From: Burkholderiales bacterium
GTDB taxonomy: Bacteria; Pseudomonadota; Gammaproteobacteria; Burkholderiales; Usitatibacteraceae
NCBI GenBank assembly: GCA_025936275.1
Contig: JAICTR010000027.1
Span: forward strand, 1-13,670
Length of the DNA: 13,670 nucleotides
Direction: 5' to 3'
This document shows positions 5,765 through 12,900 of the stretch, piece after piece. How positions within the stretch are numbered: position 1 is the stretch's first letter; each line of letters starts with the position of its first letter. The notes below the pieces were generated by a model. The model was not told where the DNA came from and did no database searches. It saw nothing but the letters and a program-made list of their open reading frames with translations. The translations under genes were made by a program, and so were the position numbers.

Positions 5765-6519
5765 GGTAAGGAACGGGAGCGGGTCGCGCTCAGCGGCCCC
5801 TCTCCCGGACCCTTCGCGCGGAAGGTCAGCACCAGCACGTCGCGATGCGCCTCGCGTTCCGGATCGATGGGACGCACCGCCGTCACGCCGTGCATCACGC
5901 GCGAGTCGTCCACCCATGCGGCATCGAGCGGCTCGGTGAGCGTGAAGCTGCCGAGCAGCGCGCCATCCGGCGCATGCACGGTGGTCGTCCCGCTCTCGAT
6001 GTTCACGCGGCTCACCAATAGCACCAGCACATAGTCCACGCCGTCGCGATGCACGCCCTCGGGCGTGGGCTGCCCCGCCGCCTCGCGCCGCGCCTCGATG
6101 CGGAACTGGTGGCACTCGATGTGCCAATCGGCATCGGGCCCGAAGCTCCCGAAGACGCGCAGGCAAAGCCCGACGATCGCGCGAAAGCTGGCGCCTTCGA
6201 TCACGTCGGGCTCGACCGGCTCGAACCAGCGTTCGATGCCGCCCACGAGCCTGTTGTATTCCGGCGCCTGGTAGTGCGGCTGGTGCTTCTCGCGGCGGAA
6301 ATCCGGACCGACTCCGTGCGCCGAGAGCGTCGCGTGGCGCCGGCGCCGGTAGCGATGGCCTTCGGGCAACTGCGTGTCGAGCGCGAGGTCGTTCCAGCTC
6401 GCGGCGAACGCGGCCCAATCGGAGAGCGCGGCCTCGCCGCCGAGGAGCTCGCGCATTCGCGCCGCGGGAAGCCGCGCGAATCCCGCCGCCGAAATCTCGC
6501 CGATCGGCGGCGCGCTCAG
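5755..6519 (-). CDS. 2-oxoglutarate/Fe(II)-dependent dioxygenase (PF10014 / amino-acid hydroxylase-like)
   Basis: A predicted cytoplasmic oxygenase of the family that includes Bacillus L-isoleucine dioxygenase and BsmA. Numbered from CTG 6519 it has 254 residues. The metal triad is H157 and D159 (EGVHRDGVDYV) and H210 (DDSRVMHGVTAV). R226 in HRDVLVLTFR fits the 2-oxoglutarate-binding arginine. The family's first conserved strand (ISAAGFARLPAARM, 9-22) lies upstream of the first ATG (6456), and no GTG or TTG is available. The CTG at 6519 has GGAAGGG 6 nt upstream and shares bases with the TGA of the outer-membrane channel gene, so I chose it. ATG 6456 would give 233 residues without that strand. 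It is the last gene of the efflux operon. Known relatives hydroxylate free amino acids; the substrate here is unknown. Confidence 0.83.
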   Translation of the reverse strand: MSAPPIGEISAAGFARLPAARMRELLGGEAALSDWAAFAASWNDLALDTQLPEGHRYRRRRHATLSAHGVGPDFRREKHQPHYQAPEYNRLVGGIERWFEPVEPDVIEGASFRAIVGLCLRVFGSFGPDADWHIECHQFRIEARREAAGQPTPEGVHRDGVDYVLVLLVSRVNIESGTTTVHAPDGALLGSFTLTEPLDAAWVDDSRVMHGVTAVRPIDPEREAHRDVLVLTFRAKGPGEGPLSATRSRSLPQD

Positions 6520-7883
6520 GCGCCGCCCTTCCAGCCGCCGCCGAGCGCGTTCATCAGGTCGACGGTGTACGAGAGGTAGTTCTGGCGGTTGCGGATGTAG
6601 TCGAGCTGCGCGGCGTTCAACGTGCGCGTGGCATCGAGCACCTCGAGGTACGCCGAGTAGCCCGAGCGATAGCGCAGGTTCGCGAGCCGCAGCGCCTCGC
6701 GCGCCTGCCTGAGGCGCTCGGCGAGGTCCTTCTCGGTATCCGAGGCCGCCTTCACGTTGGAGAGCGCATCGGAGACGTCGCGGAACGCGCTTTCCACCGC
6801 GCGCTGGTACGTCGCCTCCGCCTGCTTCGCCTGCGCCTCGGCCTGCTTCGTGCGCGCCGCGTAAAGGCCCGCGTCGAAGATCGGCCCCAGCAACCCCGCG
6901 CCGATCGACCACACGCGCGAGCCGCTCGCGAAGAGGTCGTCGAGGTCGCGGCTCTGCGTGCCGAAGGAGCCCGTAAGGCTCAGCGCCGGGAACTGCTCGG
7001 CGCGCGCGACGCCGATGCGTTCGGTCGCCGCGGCGAGGTTCTCCTCGGCCTGGCGCACATCGGGACGCCGCTCCAGGAGCTGCGAGGGAAGGCCCGCGGG
7101 CGGAATCGGCGGTACCGGCAGCGACTTGATGTCCTTCGCCGGCAACGAAAGATCCAGCCGGCCCGTGAGCACGCCCAACTGGTGCAGCACGGCGGCACGC
7201 TGGCGCGCGATCTCCTTCGATTGCGCGGCGCTCGTCGAGACCAACGCGCCCGCCTGGTACACGTCGAGCGCCGAGCCCACGCCGCCCTCGAGGCGCTTCT
7301 TCGCGAGGTCGTAGGATTCGTTCGCCGCACGCAGGCTCTCTTCCGACGCCGCGTACTGCGTGTCGAGCGAGAGCGCGGCGAAGTAGGTGCGCGCGATGGT
7401 GGCGGCGAGCGTGAGCGCCACCGTATCGCGCCCGTACTGGCTCGCGAGGAGCTGGTCGCGCACCGAGCGCACGCCGCGGCGGAGCCTTCCCCAGAGGTCG
7501 ATCTCGAAGCTCGTGGAGATTCCCAGCGAGAAGTTGTTCACGGTGCCGAACTGCAGCGTGCGGCTGCGAGTCGCGCCCGCGTTGCCTTCCACCGTCGGGA
7601 AGTACGCCGAACGCGCCTGCTCCACCACCGCCTCCGCCTCCTCGACCCGCGCGGCGGCGAGCTTCACGTCGGCGTTGCGCTCGAGGCCGGCCTTCACCAG
7701 GTCGTCGAGCGTGGCGTCGCCGTAGAGCGTCCACCACTGCTCGGGCACCTTGATCTCGCCGGTGGCCGGGCCCGCGCCGTTGTACTCGGCGGGAACGTCG
7801 AGGTTGGGGCGCTGGTAGTTCGGCCCCACCATGCAGCCGCCGAGGGCCAGCGCGACGCAAAGCGCGAGGATGCGCTTCATCAT
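6516..7883 (-). CDS. RND efflux outer-membrane channel lipoprotein (OprM/NodT type)
   Basis: A 455-residue outer-membrane factor, the TolC-like exit duct of the tripartite pump. A lipoprotein signal, MMKRILALCVALALGGC, ends in lipobox LGGC with Cys17. GPNYQRP follows directly, the well-known start of mature OprM-type proteins. Two OEP repeats follow: the first with WWTLYGDATLDDLVKAGLE and IDLWGRLRR, the second with LLERRPDVRQAEENLAAATE, FPALSLTGSFG and, near the C-terminus, NLRYRSGYSAYLEVLDATRT. The length is normal for the family. Two adjacent ATGs exist. The first (7883) overlaps the permease stop by 4 nt, and the second (7880) has better spacing, 7 nt, from GGAGG. Translational coupling with the permease is likely. 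Confidence 0.96.
   Translation of the reverse strand: MMKRILALCVALALGGCMVGPNYQRPNLDVPAEYNGAGPATGEIKVPEQWWTLYGDATLDDLVKAGLERNADVKLAAARVEEAEAVVEQARSAYFPTVEGNAGATRSRTLQFGTVNNFSLGISTSFEIDLWGRLRRGVRSVRDQLLASQYGRDTVALTLAATIARTYFAALSLDTQYAASEESLRAANESYDLAKKRLEGGVGSALDVYQAGALVSTSAAQSKEIARQRAAVLHQLGVLTGRLDLSLPAKDIKSLPVPPIPPAGLPSQLLERRPDVRQAEENLAAATERIGVARAEQFPALSLTGSFGTQSRDLDDLFASGSRVWSIGAGLLGPIFDAGLYAARTKQAEAQAKQAEATYQRAVESAFRDVSDALSNVKAASDTEKDLAERLRQAREALRLANLRYRSGYSAYLEVLDATRTLNAAQLDYIRNRQNYLSYTVDLMNALGGGWKGGA
6526..6532 (-). promoter_or_regulatory. Shine-Dalgarno inside the channel gene for the CTG-started dioxygenase
   Basis: On the minus strand this reads GGAAGGG, 6 nt before CTG 6519-6517. By contrast, ATG 6456 has no purine-rich sequence at a useful distance. 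Confidence 0.5.
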
Positions 7884-10800
7884 GGCGCCTCCTTGCCGTG
7901 GGTCGACGGCGGCGGCGGCTCGTCGCGATGCTCGCCCATCTTCTGGCGCCGCGCGAACACGGTGAAGAAGAGCGGCACGAAGATCGTCGCGACGAAGGTC
8001 GCGATCAGCATGCCGCCGACGACACCCGTGCCCATGGAGCGCCGCGCGGAGGAGCCCGCGCCGCTCGCGAACATGAGCGGCATCACGCCGAACACGAAGG
8101 CGAGCGAGGTCATGACGATCGGCCGGAAGCGCAGGCGCGCCGCCTGCAGCGCGGCATCCTTCGCTGACATGCCCGAGAGCAATCCCTGCTGCGCGAACTC
8201 CACGATCAGGATCGCGTTCTTCGCCGCGAGGCCGATCAGCACCACGAGCCCGATCTGGAAGTAGATGTCGTTCTCCATGCCGCGCAGCGCCACGAGGCCC
8301 AGCGCACCCAGCACCGCGAATGGGACCGCGAGCACCACCGCGGAGGGCAGCCGCCAGCGCTCGTAGAGCGCCGAGAGGATCAGGTACACCATCACGATCG
8401 CGAGCCCGAAGGCGAAGATCGAGGCGTTGCCGGTGCGCTTCTCCTGGAACGCCTGGCCGCTCCACGCGAGCGTGTAGCCCGGGGGGAGCGTGCGCGCGGC
8501 TACCTTTTCCACCTCCTCGATCGCCTGCCCCGAGCTCACGCCCGGCTTGCCGTTGCCGAGCACCTTCGCCGCGACGAAGCCGTTGAAGCGATCGACCTGC
8601 TCGGAGCCGATGACGTCCTCCACGCGCAGCACGGCGGATAGCGGGATCATCGCGTCGGTGGTGGTGGAGCGCACGAAGACGTTGCCGATCTGCTCGGGGC
8701 GCGCGCGGAAGGCCGCATCCGATTGCACCTGCACGCGGAAGGTGCGGCCCGCCATGTTGAAGTCGTTCACGTAGAAGGCGCCCATCGTCGCCTGCAGCGC
8801 CGCGAAGACGTCGGTCACCGGGACGCCGAGCGAGATCGCCTTCTCGCGGTCGACCTCCACGCGCAGCTGCGGCACGGTCGGGCGGAAGAAGGTGTTGATG
8901 CCGGTGAGCATCGGGTCGGCGCGCAGCGCGCCGGCGAGCGCATCGAGCGCGTCGCCGAGGTGCTGCAGGTCCGCGTCCTTGCGCGCCTGCACGTAGAACT
9001 CGAAGCCGCCGGCGCTGCCCAGGCCGCGGATCGCGGGCGGGTTGAAGACGAAGGCGAGGCCGTCGGCGAAGGTCATCGCCTTGCCCGTGAGCTCGCCCGC
9101 GAGCTGCTGCGCGGTCTTGTCGCGGTCGTCCCAGTCCTTGAGGAGGATGAACGCGGTGCCGGCGTTGGGCTTGTTGCCGCCGCCGATGAAGTCGCGCCCC
9201 GCGGCGACGAACGCATGCGCGACCGAGGGCTCCTCGGAGAGCATCTTCTGGAACTGCGCGCCGGTCTTCTGCGTGCGCTGCAGCGAGGCGCCGTCGGGCA
9301 GCACGATCGAGCTGATGACGTAGCCCTGGTCCTCGGGCGGGATGAAGCTCCTCGGCACGAAGTAGAAGAGTCCCGCCACCGCGAGCACCACGATGAGGAA
9401 GCCCAGCGCCGCGACGAGCCGCCGGCGCAGCGCCGAGTTCACGAACCACAGGAAGGTCGAGGTGAGCTTCGCGAAGCCCTTGTTGAACGGCCGGAAGAGG
9501 CGCGAGTCGTGGTCGCCCGCCTTGAGCAGGAGCGAGCACAAGGCCGGCGTGAGCGTGAGCGCGGTGAAGCCCGAGATCACCACCGCCACCGCCACCGTGA
9601 CCGCGAACTGCTTGTAGAGCTGCCCCGCGATCCCGCCCAGGAACGCGACCGGGATGAACACCGAGCAGAGCACCAGCACGATCGCGATCAGCGCGCCGGA
9701 GACCTCGCGCATCGCCTCGATCGCCGCTTCGTGGGCACGCATCTTCTGCTCGCGCATCAGGCGCTCGACGTTCTCCAGCACCACGATCGCGTCGTCCACC
9801 ACGATGCCGATGGCGAGCACCATGGCGAAGAGCGTCAGCGTGTTGATCGAGAAGCCGAGGATGTAGAGGCCGGCGAAGGTGCCGATGATCGACACCGGCA
9901 CCGCGAGCATCGGGATCACCGTCGCTCGCCACGATTGCAGGAAGATGAAGACCACGAGGAGCACCAGCATGCCGGCCTCGAAGATGGTCTTCTGCACCTC
10001 GTGGATCGAGCTCTTCACGACCAGCGTCGTGTCGAACGGGATCATGTACTCCATGTCGGGCGGGAAGGCTTGCGCCATCTCCGCGAGCTCCGACTTGATG
10101 GTGCGCGAGACGTCGAGCGCGTTGGCGCCGGTCTGCAGGAACACGGCCATGCCGACCGCGGGCTTGCCGTCGACGGTGGCGGGCAGGTCGTAGGGTTGCG
10201 CGCCGAGGTCCACGCGCGCGACGTCCTTCAGGCGCAGCACCCCGTTCGGCCCGTTGGCGCGCACGATGATGTTCTCGAACTGCTCCACGCTCGCGAGGCG
10301 CCCGCGCACGGTGACCGTGTAGGTGAGCTGCTGGCCCTTGGGCGCCGGCTCCGCGCCCACCTTGCCCGCCGCGTACTGCGCGTTCTGCGCGAGGATCGCC
10401 GCTTCCACGTCGGTGGGTGTCACGCCCAGCTGCGCCATCTTGTCGGGCTCGAGCCACACGCGCATCGAGGAGCCCGAGCCGAACAGGAACACGTCGCCCA
10501 CGCCGGGCACGCGCTTCAGCTCGTCGATCATGTTGATCGAGGCATAGTCGGCCATGGTGGTGGTCGCCTGCGTGCCCTTCGGCGAGTACATGCCGATCAC
10601 GAGCAGGATGTCGTTGGAGCGCTTCTGCACCAGCACGCCGTTGCGGCGCACCTCGTCGGGCAGGCGCGGCAGCGCGGTCTGCACGCGGTTGTTCAGCTGG
10701 AACGTCGCGCGGTCGACGTCGGTTCCCACCTCGAAGGTCGCGGTGATGGTGAGCTGGCCGTCGGAGCCCGCGCTCGAGCTGAAGTACACCATGCCCTCGG

Positions 10801-11023
10801 CACCGGAGAGCTGCTCCTCGATCGGCGCGGCGACCGTCTTGGCGATGGTCTCGGCGCTCGCGCCCGGGTAGGTGGTGGAGATCGTCACCGTCGGCGGCGA
10901 GATCTCCGGATATTGGGCGACCGGCAGCGAGAATCCGGCAAGCAGGCCGGCGAGCGTGATGACGATCGCGATGACGCTCGCGAAGATCGGGCGCTCGATG
11001 AAGAAGCGCGAGAAGTTTCCCAT
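7880..11023 (-). CDS. RND multidrug efflux permease (HAE1 family, AcrB/MexB-like)
   Basis: A 1047-residue inner-membrane proton antiporter, the length expected for AcrB-type pumps (E. coli AcrB, 1049 aa). It starts MGNFSRFFIERPIFASVIAI, a standard HAE1 opening with the first membrane helix. The proton-relay aspartates are D410 and D411 in GIVVDDAIVVLENVERLM, and the partner lysine is K935 in LAAKNAILIVEFA. Large periplasmic porter/docking loops follow helices 1 and 7 as usual (for example PGASAETIAKTVAAPIEEQL and SGSSMRVWLEPDKMAQLGVT). The gene lies 9 bp after the adaptor and overlaps the channel start. Substrates are probably lipophilic drugs, solvents or metabolites, but sequence alone cannot tell which. 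I noticed no frameshift or lost catalytic residue. Confidence 0.97.
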   Translation of the reverse strand: MGNFSRFFIERPIFASVIAIVITLAGLLAGFSLPVAQYPEISPPTVTISTTYPGASAETIAKTVAAPIEEQLSGAEGMVYFSSSAGSDGQLTITATFEVGTDVDRATFQLNNRVQTALPRLPDEVRRNGVLVQKRSNDILLVIGMYSPKGTQATTTMADYASINMIDELKRVPGVGDVFLFGSGSSMRVWLEPDKMAQLGVTPTDVEAAILAQNAQYAAGKVGAEPAPKGQQLTYTVTVRGRLASVEQFENIIVRANGPNGVLRLKDVARVDLGAQPYDLPATVDGKPAVGMAVFLQTGANALDVSRTIKSELAEMAQAFPPDMEYMIPFDTTLVVKSSIHEVQKTIFEAGMLVLLVVFIFLQSWRATVIPMLAVPVSIIGTFAGLYILGFSINTLTLFAMVLAIGIVVDDAIVVLENVERLMREQKMRAHEAAIEAMREVSGALIAIVLVLCSVFIPVAFLGGIAGQLYKQFAVTVAVAVVISGFTALTLTPALCSLLLKAGDHDSRLFRPFNKGFAKLTSTFLWFVNSALRRRLVAALGFLIVVLAVAGLFYFVPRSFIPPEDQGYVISSIVLPDGASLQRTQKTGAQFQKMLSEEPSVAHAFVAAGRDFIGGGNKPNAGTAFILLKDWDDRDKTAQQLAGELTGKAMTFADGLAFVFNPPAIRGLGSAGGFEFYVQARKDADLQHLGDALDALAGALRADPMLTGINTFFRPTVPQLRVEVDREKAISLGVPVTDVFAALQATMGAFYVNDFNMAGRTFRVQVQSDAAFRARPEQIGNVFVRSTTTDAMIPLSAVLRVEDVIGSEQVDRFNGFVAAKVLGNGKPGVSSGQAIEEVEKVAARTLPPGYTLAWSGQAFQEKRTGNASIFAFGLAIVMVYLILSALYERWRLPSAVVLAVPFAVLGALGLVALRGMENDIYFQIGLVVLIGLAAKNAILIVEFAQQGLLSGMSAKDAALQAARLRFRPIVMTSLAFVFGVMPLMFASGAGSSARRSMGTGVVGGMLIATFVATIFVPLFFTVFARRQKMGEHRDEPPPPSTHGKEAP

Positions 11024-11032
11024 GGCGCGGGC

Positions 11033-12211
11033 CTACTTCGCGGGCTTCGCGGGAGCGGCGGGTGCGCCGCCCGGCGCCGCGCCGGGTGCCGCGCCGGGCG
11101 CGTGCGGCTGCACCGGCGCGCCGGGTCGCACCTTCGAGAGGTTGTCGACGATCACGCGGTCGCCATCCGCGAGGCCGCCGGTGATGATGACGTCGCCGCC
11201 CACCCAGTTCGCGGTCTCCACCGTCTTCGGCACCACCTTGTTGTCGGCTCCCACCGTCATCACCATGCGCGCCTGCTCCGTCTGCACCACCGCGGCCTGC
11301 GGCACGAGGATCGCCTCCTGCTCGCCGGCGAGGATGCGAAGGCGCGCGAATTGCCCCGGCAGCCAGCGCGTGCGCGGGTTGGGGAATTCGGCGCGCAACT
11401 GCACGGCGCCGGTCTTCTGGTCCACGGTGGTGCCGGCGAAATTGAGCTTGCCGTTGTCGGCGACGACCTTGCCCTGCTGGTCGACGATCTGCACGCGCGC
11501 CTGGCGCTCGGCGCCGCGCACGCGCTTGTAGTCGCCTTCGGCGAGCGGGAAGAGCACCCAGATCGGATGCACCTGGGTGAGCGTCGTGAGGAGCGCGGAA
11601 TCGGTGTTGGCGGTGACGAGCGCCCCTTCCGATTGCAGCGCGCGCCCGGTGATGCCGGCGATCGGCGCCGTCACCTTGGTCCACGAAAGGTTGAGCTGCG
11701 CCTGCTTCAGGCGCGCCTGGTCCGCGGCGATGGCCGCTTCCGCGGTCTTCTCCGTGGCGAGCGCCTGGTCCAGCTCGCGCTCCGAGATCGCCTTTTCCTT
11801 CGCGAGCGGCGCGAGGCGCTTCGCATCGACCTCGGCGAGCTGCTTCTTCACCACATCCTGCTGCAGGGCGGCGCGCGCTTCCTCCACCGCGAGCTCGTAG
11901 GGCTCGCGCTCGATGGTGAAGAGCACCGTCCCCTCCTTCACCGGCGCGCCCTCCTCGTAGAGGCGCTTCTCGATGATGCCGGTCACGCGCGCGCGGATCT
12001 GCACCTCGCGCGATCCCGCCGCCTGGCCCACCGCCTCGAGCGACACGGGCACCTTCTGCGTGTGCACCGCGACCACGCTCACCGGCAGCGCCGGCGGCGG
12101 TCCGCCCGCGCCCGGCGCCCCCTTGCCCGGCGCCTCCTCCTTGTGCGAGCAACCGGCGGCGAAAGAGAGGACGGCGATGCAGACGAGGGCTTCGCGGGTA
12201 CGCGCGATCAT
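11033..12211 (-). CDS. RND efflux periplasmic adaptor lipoprotein (AcrA/MexA type)
   Basis: A 392-residue membrane-fusion protein bridging the permease and the outer-membrane channel. The lipoprotein signal MIARTREALVCIAVLSFAAGC ends in AAGC with Cys21. A flexible Gly/Pro linker follows. Then come the first half of the lipoyl domain (VQIRARVTGIIEKRLYEEGA), an alpha-hairpin at about 105-170 and the second lipoyl half (LSWTKVTAPIAGITGRALQS). Beta-barrel (WVLFPLAEGDYKRVR) and membrane-proximal parts (PQAAVVQTEQARMVMTVG) complete it. The C-terminus is a 22-residue Ala/Pro/Gly tail made of four-residue APGA-like units encoded by 12-bp repeats (11036-11101). ATG 12211 has only a weak GAAGA upstream. 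It is the first gene of the operon, expressed from the promoter at 12246-12273. Confidence 0.95.
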   Translation of the reverse strand: MIARTREALVCIAVLSFAAGCSHKEEAPGKGAPGAGGPPPALPVSVVAVHTQKVPVSLEAVGQAAGSREVQIRARVTGIIEKRLYEEGAPVKEGTVLFTIEREPYELAVEEARAALQQDVVKKQLAEVDAKRLAPLAKEKAISERELDQALATEKTAEAAIAADQARLKQAQLNLSWTKVTAPIAGITGRALQSEGALVTANTDSALLTTLTQVHPIWVLFPLAEGDYKRVRGAERQARVQIVDQQGKVVADNGKLNFAGTTVDQKTGAVQLRAEFPNPRTRWLPGQFARLRILAGEQEAILVPQAAVVQTEQARMVMTVGADNKVVPKTVETANWVGGDVIITGGLADGDRVIVDNLSKVRPGAPVQPHAPGAAPGAAPGGAPAAPAKPAK

Positions 12212-12245
12212 GGAGAAATCTTCGGGGGCGGGAGGGAAGCGGGCT

Positions 12246-12273
12246 ATTATATACGTACTAGCGTGTATCTAAA
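12246..12273 (-). promoter_or_regulatory. Sigma-70 promoter of the efflux operon
   Basis: The minus strand has a perfect -10 TATAAT (12251-12246) and a -35-like TTTAGA (12273-12268) with a 16-bp spacer. Transcription would start near 12239, giving a leader of about 28 nt before the adaptor ATG. This AT-rich patch is conspicuous in otherwise very GC-rich DNA. Confidence 0.7.
12248..12271. promoter_or_regulatory. Probable TetR-family operator (24-bp imperfect palindrome)
   Basis: TATATAC (12248-12254) and GTATCTA (12265-12271) are inverted arms matching at 6 of 7 positions, with the symmetric centre CTAG at 12258-12261. The palindrome spans the -35/-10 spacer and touches both boxes of the efflux promoter. 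It ends 14 bp before the regulator's GTG, so one bound repressor could block the pump and also itself. Length and layout fit TtgR/AcrR-type operators. Binding is inferred. Confidence 0.65.
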
Positions 12274-12285
12274 TCCGGGGGAGCC

Positions 12286-12900
12286 GTGCGCAGGACCAGG
12301 GAAGAGGCGGAGCGCACGCGCGAATCGATCCTCGCCGGGGCGCTGGAATGCTTCGACCGCCATGGCATCGCCAGTTCCACGATCGAGCAGATCGCGTGCG
12401 AGGCGGGCGTCACGCGCGGCGCCGTCTACCATCATTTCGAGGGCAAGCGGGATATCCTGCGCGCGATCCGGGAACGGGTTTCGCTTCCGCTGCTGGACGC
12501 GGCCGACACCGCGCTCCTGCGCCGATCGGGCTCCCCCCCGCTCGCGCGCATCGAGCGCTTCCTGCTCTCGATCCTCGACGGGCTGGAGAAGGATCCGCGC
12601 AAGCGCCAGGCGCTCACCGTCATGCAGCTGCGCTGCGAGTACGTGGGCGAGCTCGCCGGCGAGCTCGCCGCGGCCGTACGCAACGTCGATCGCCTCTCCA
12701 AGGCGCTGGAGCGCGCTTACCGCGAGGCGCGCGCGGGGGGCGAGCTCGCGCCCGCGCTCACGCCGGAGGTCGCGGCGCTCGAGACCGTGATGTTCATGAA
12801 CGGGCTGGTGCGGCTGTGGATCGTGCACGCGAATGGCGCGACGCTGCGCCGGCGCGCGCGCGCGGCGATCCTCGCGCACGTGCGCCTGCGCCACACCTAG
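12286..12900 (+). CDS. TetR/AcrR-family transcriptional repressor of the adjacent efflux operon
   Basis: A 204-residue regulator. The N-terminus (RRTREEAERTRESILAGALE) leads into the helix-turn-helix at about 32-51 (STIEQIACEAGVTRGAVYHH), then F-GKRDIL, as in the MAATS-type branch that includes AcrR and TtgR. The C-terminal all-helical domain (about 65-200; LLSILDGLEKDPRKRQALTV) fits the ligand-binding and dimerisation part of the same branch. The start is GTG at 12286 with GGGGGAG just upstream; no ATG precedes the conserved region. Divergence from the pump with the palindrome between them indicates local control and probably autoregulation. Its stop codon shares CTAG bases with the stop of the convergent otsA. 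Confidence 0.93.
   Translation: MRRTREEAERTRESILAGALECFDRHGIASSTIEQIACEAGVTRGAVYHHFEGKRDILRAIRERVSLPLLDAADTALLRRSGSPPLARIERFLLSILDGLEKDPRKRQALTVMQLRCEYVGELAGELAAAVRNVDRLSKALERAYREARAGGELAPALTPEVAALETVMFMNGLVRLWIVHANGATLRRRARAAILAHVRLRHT

Noticed and set aside
7884..12152. The outer-membrane channel frame stays open far upstream, giving an apparent 1878-residue protein
   Set aside because: The upstream part is an out-of-frame reading of the permease and adaptor, Arg/Gly/Ala-rich nonsense. The real protein starts at the lipoprotein signal at 7883.
8723..12790. A 1355-codon open frame on the plus strand, antisense to the permease and adaptor
   Set aside because: It is His/Arg/Glu-rich low-information sequence typical of the complement of GC-rich genes, has no family similarity, and runs out of frame into the regulator gene.
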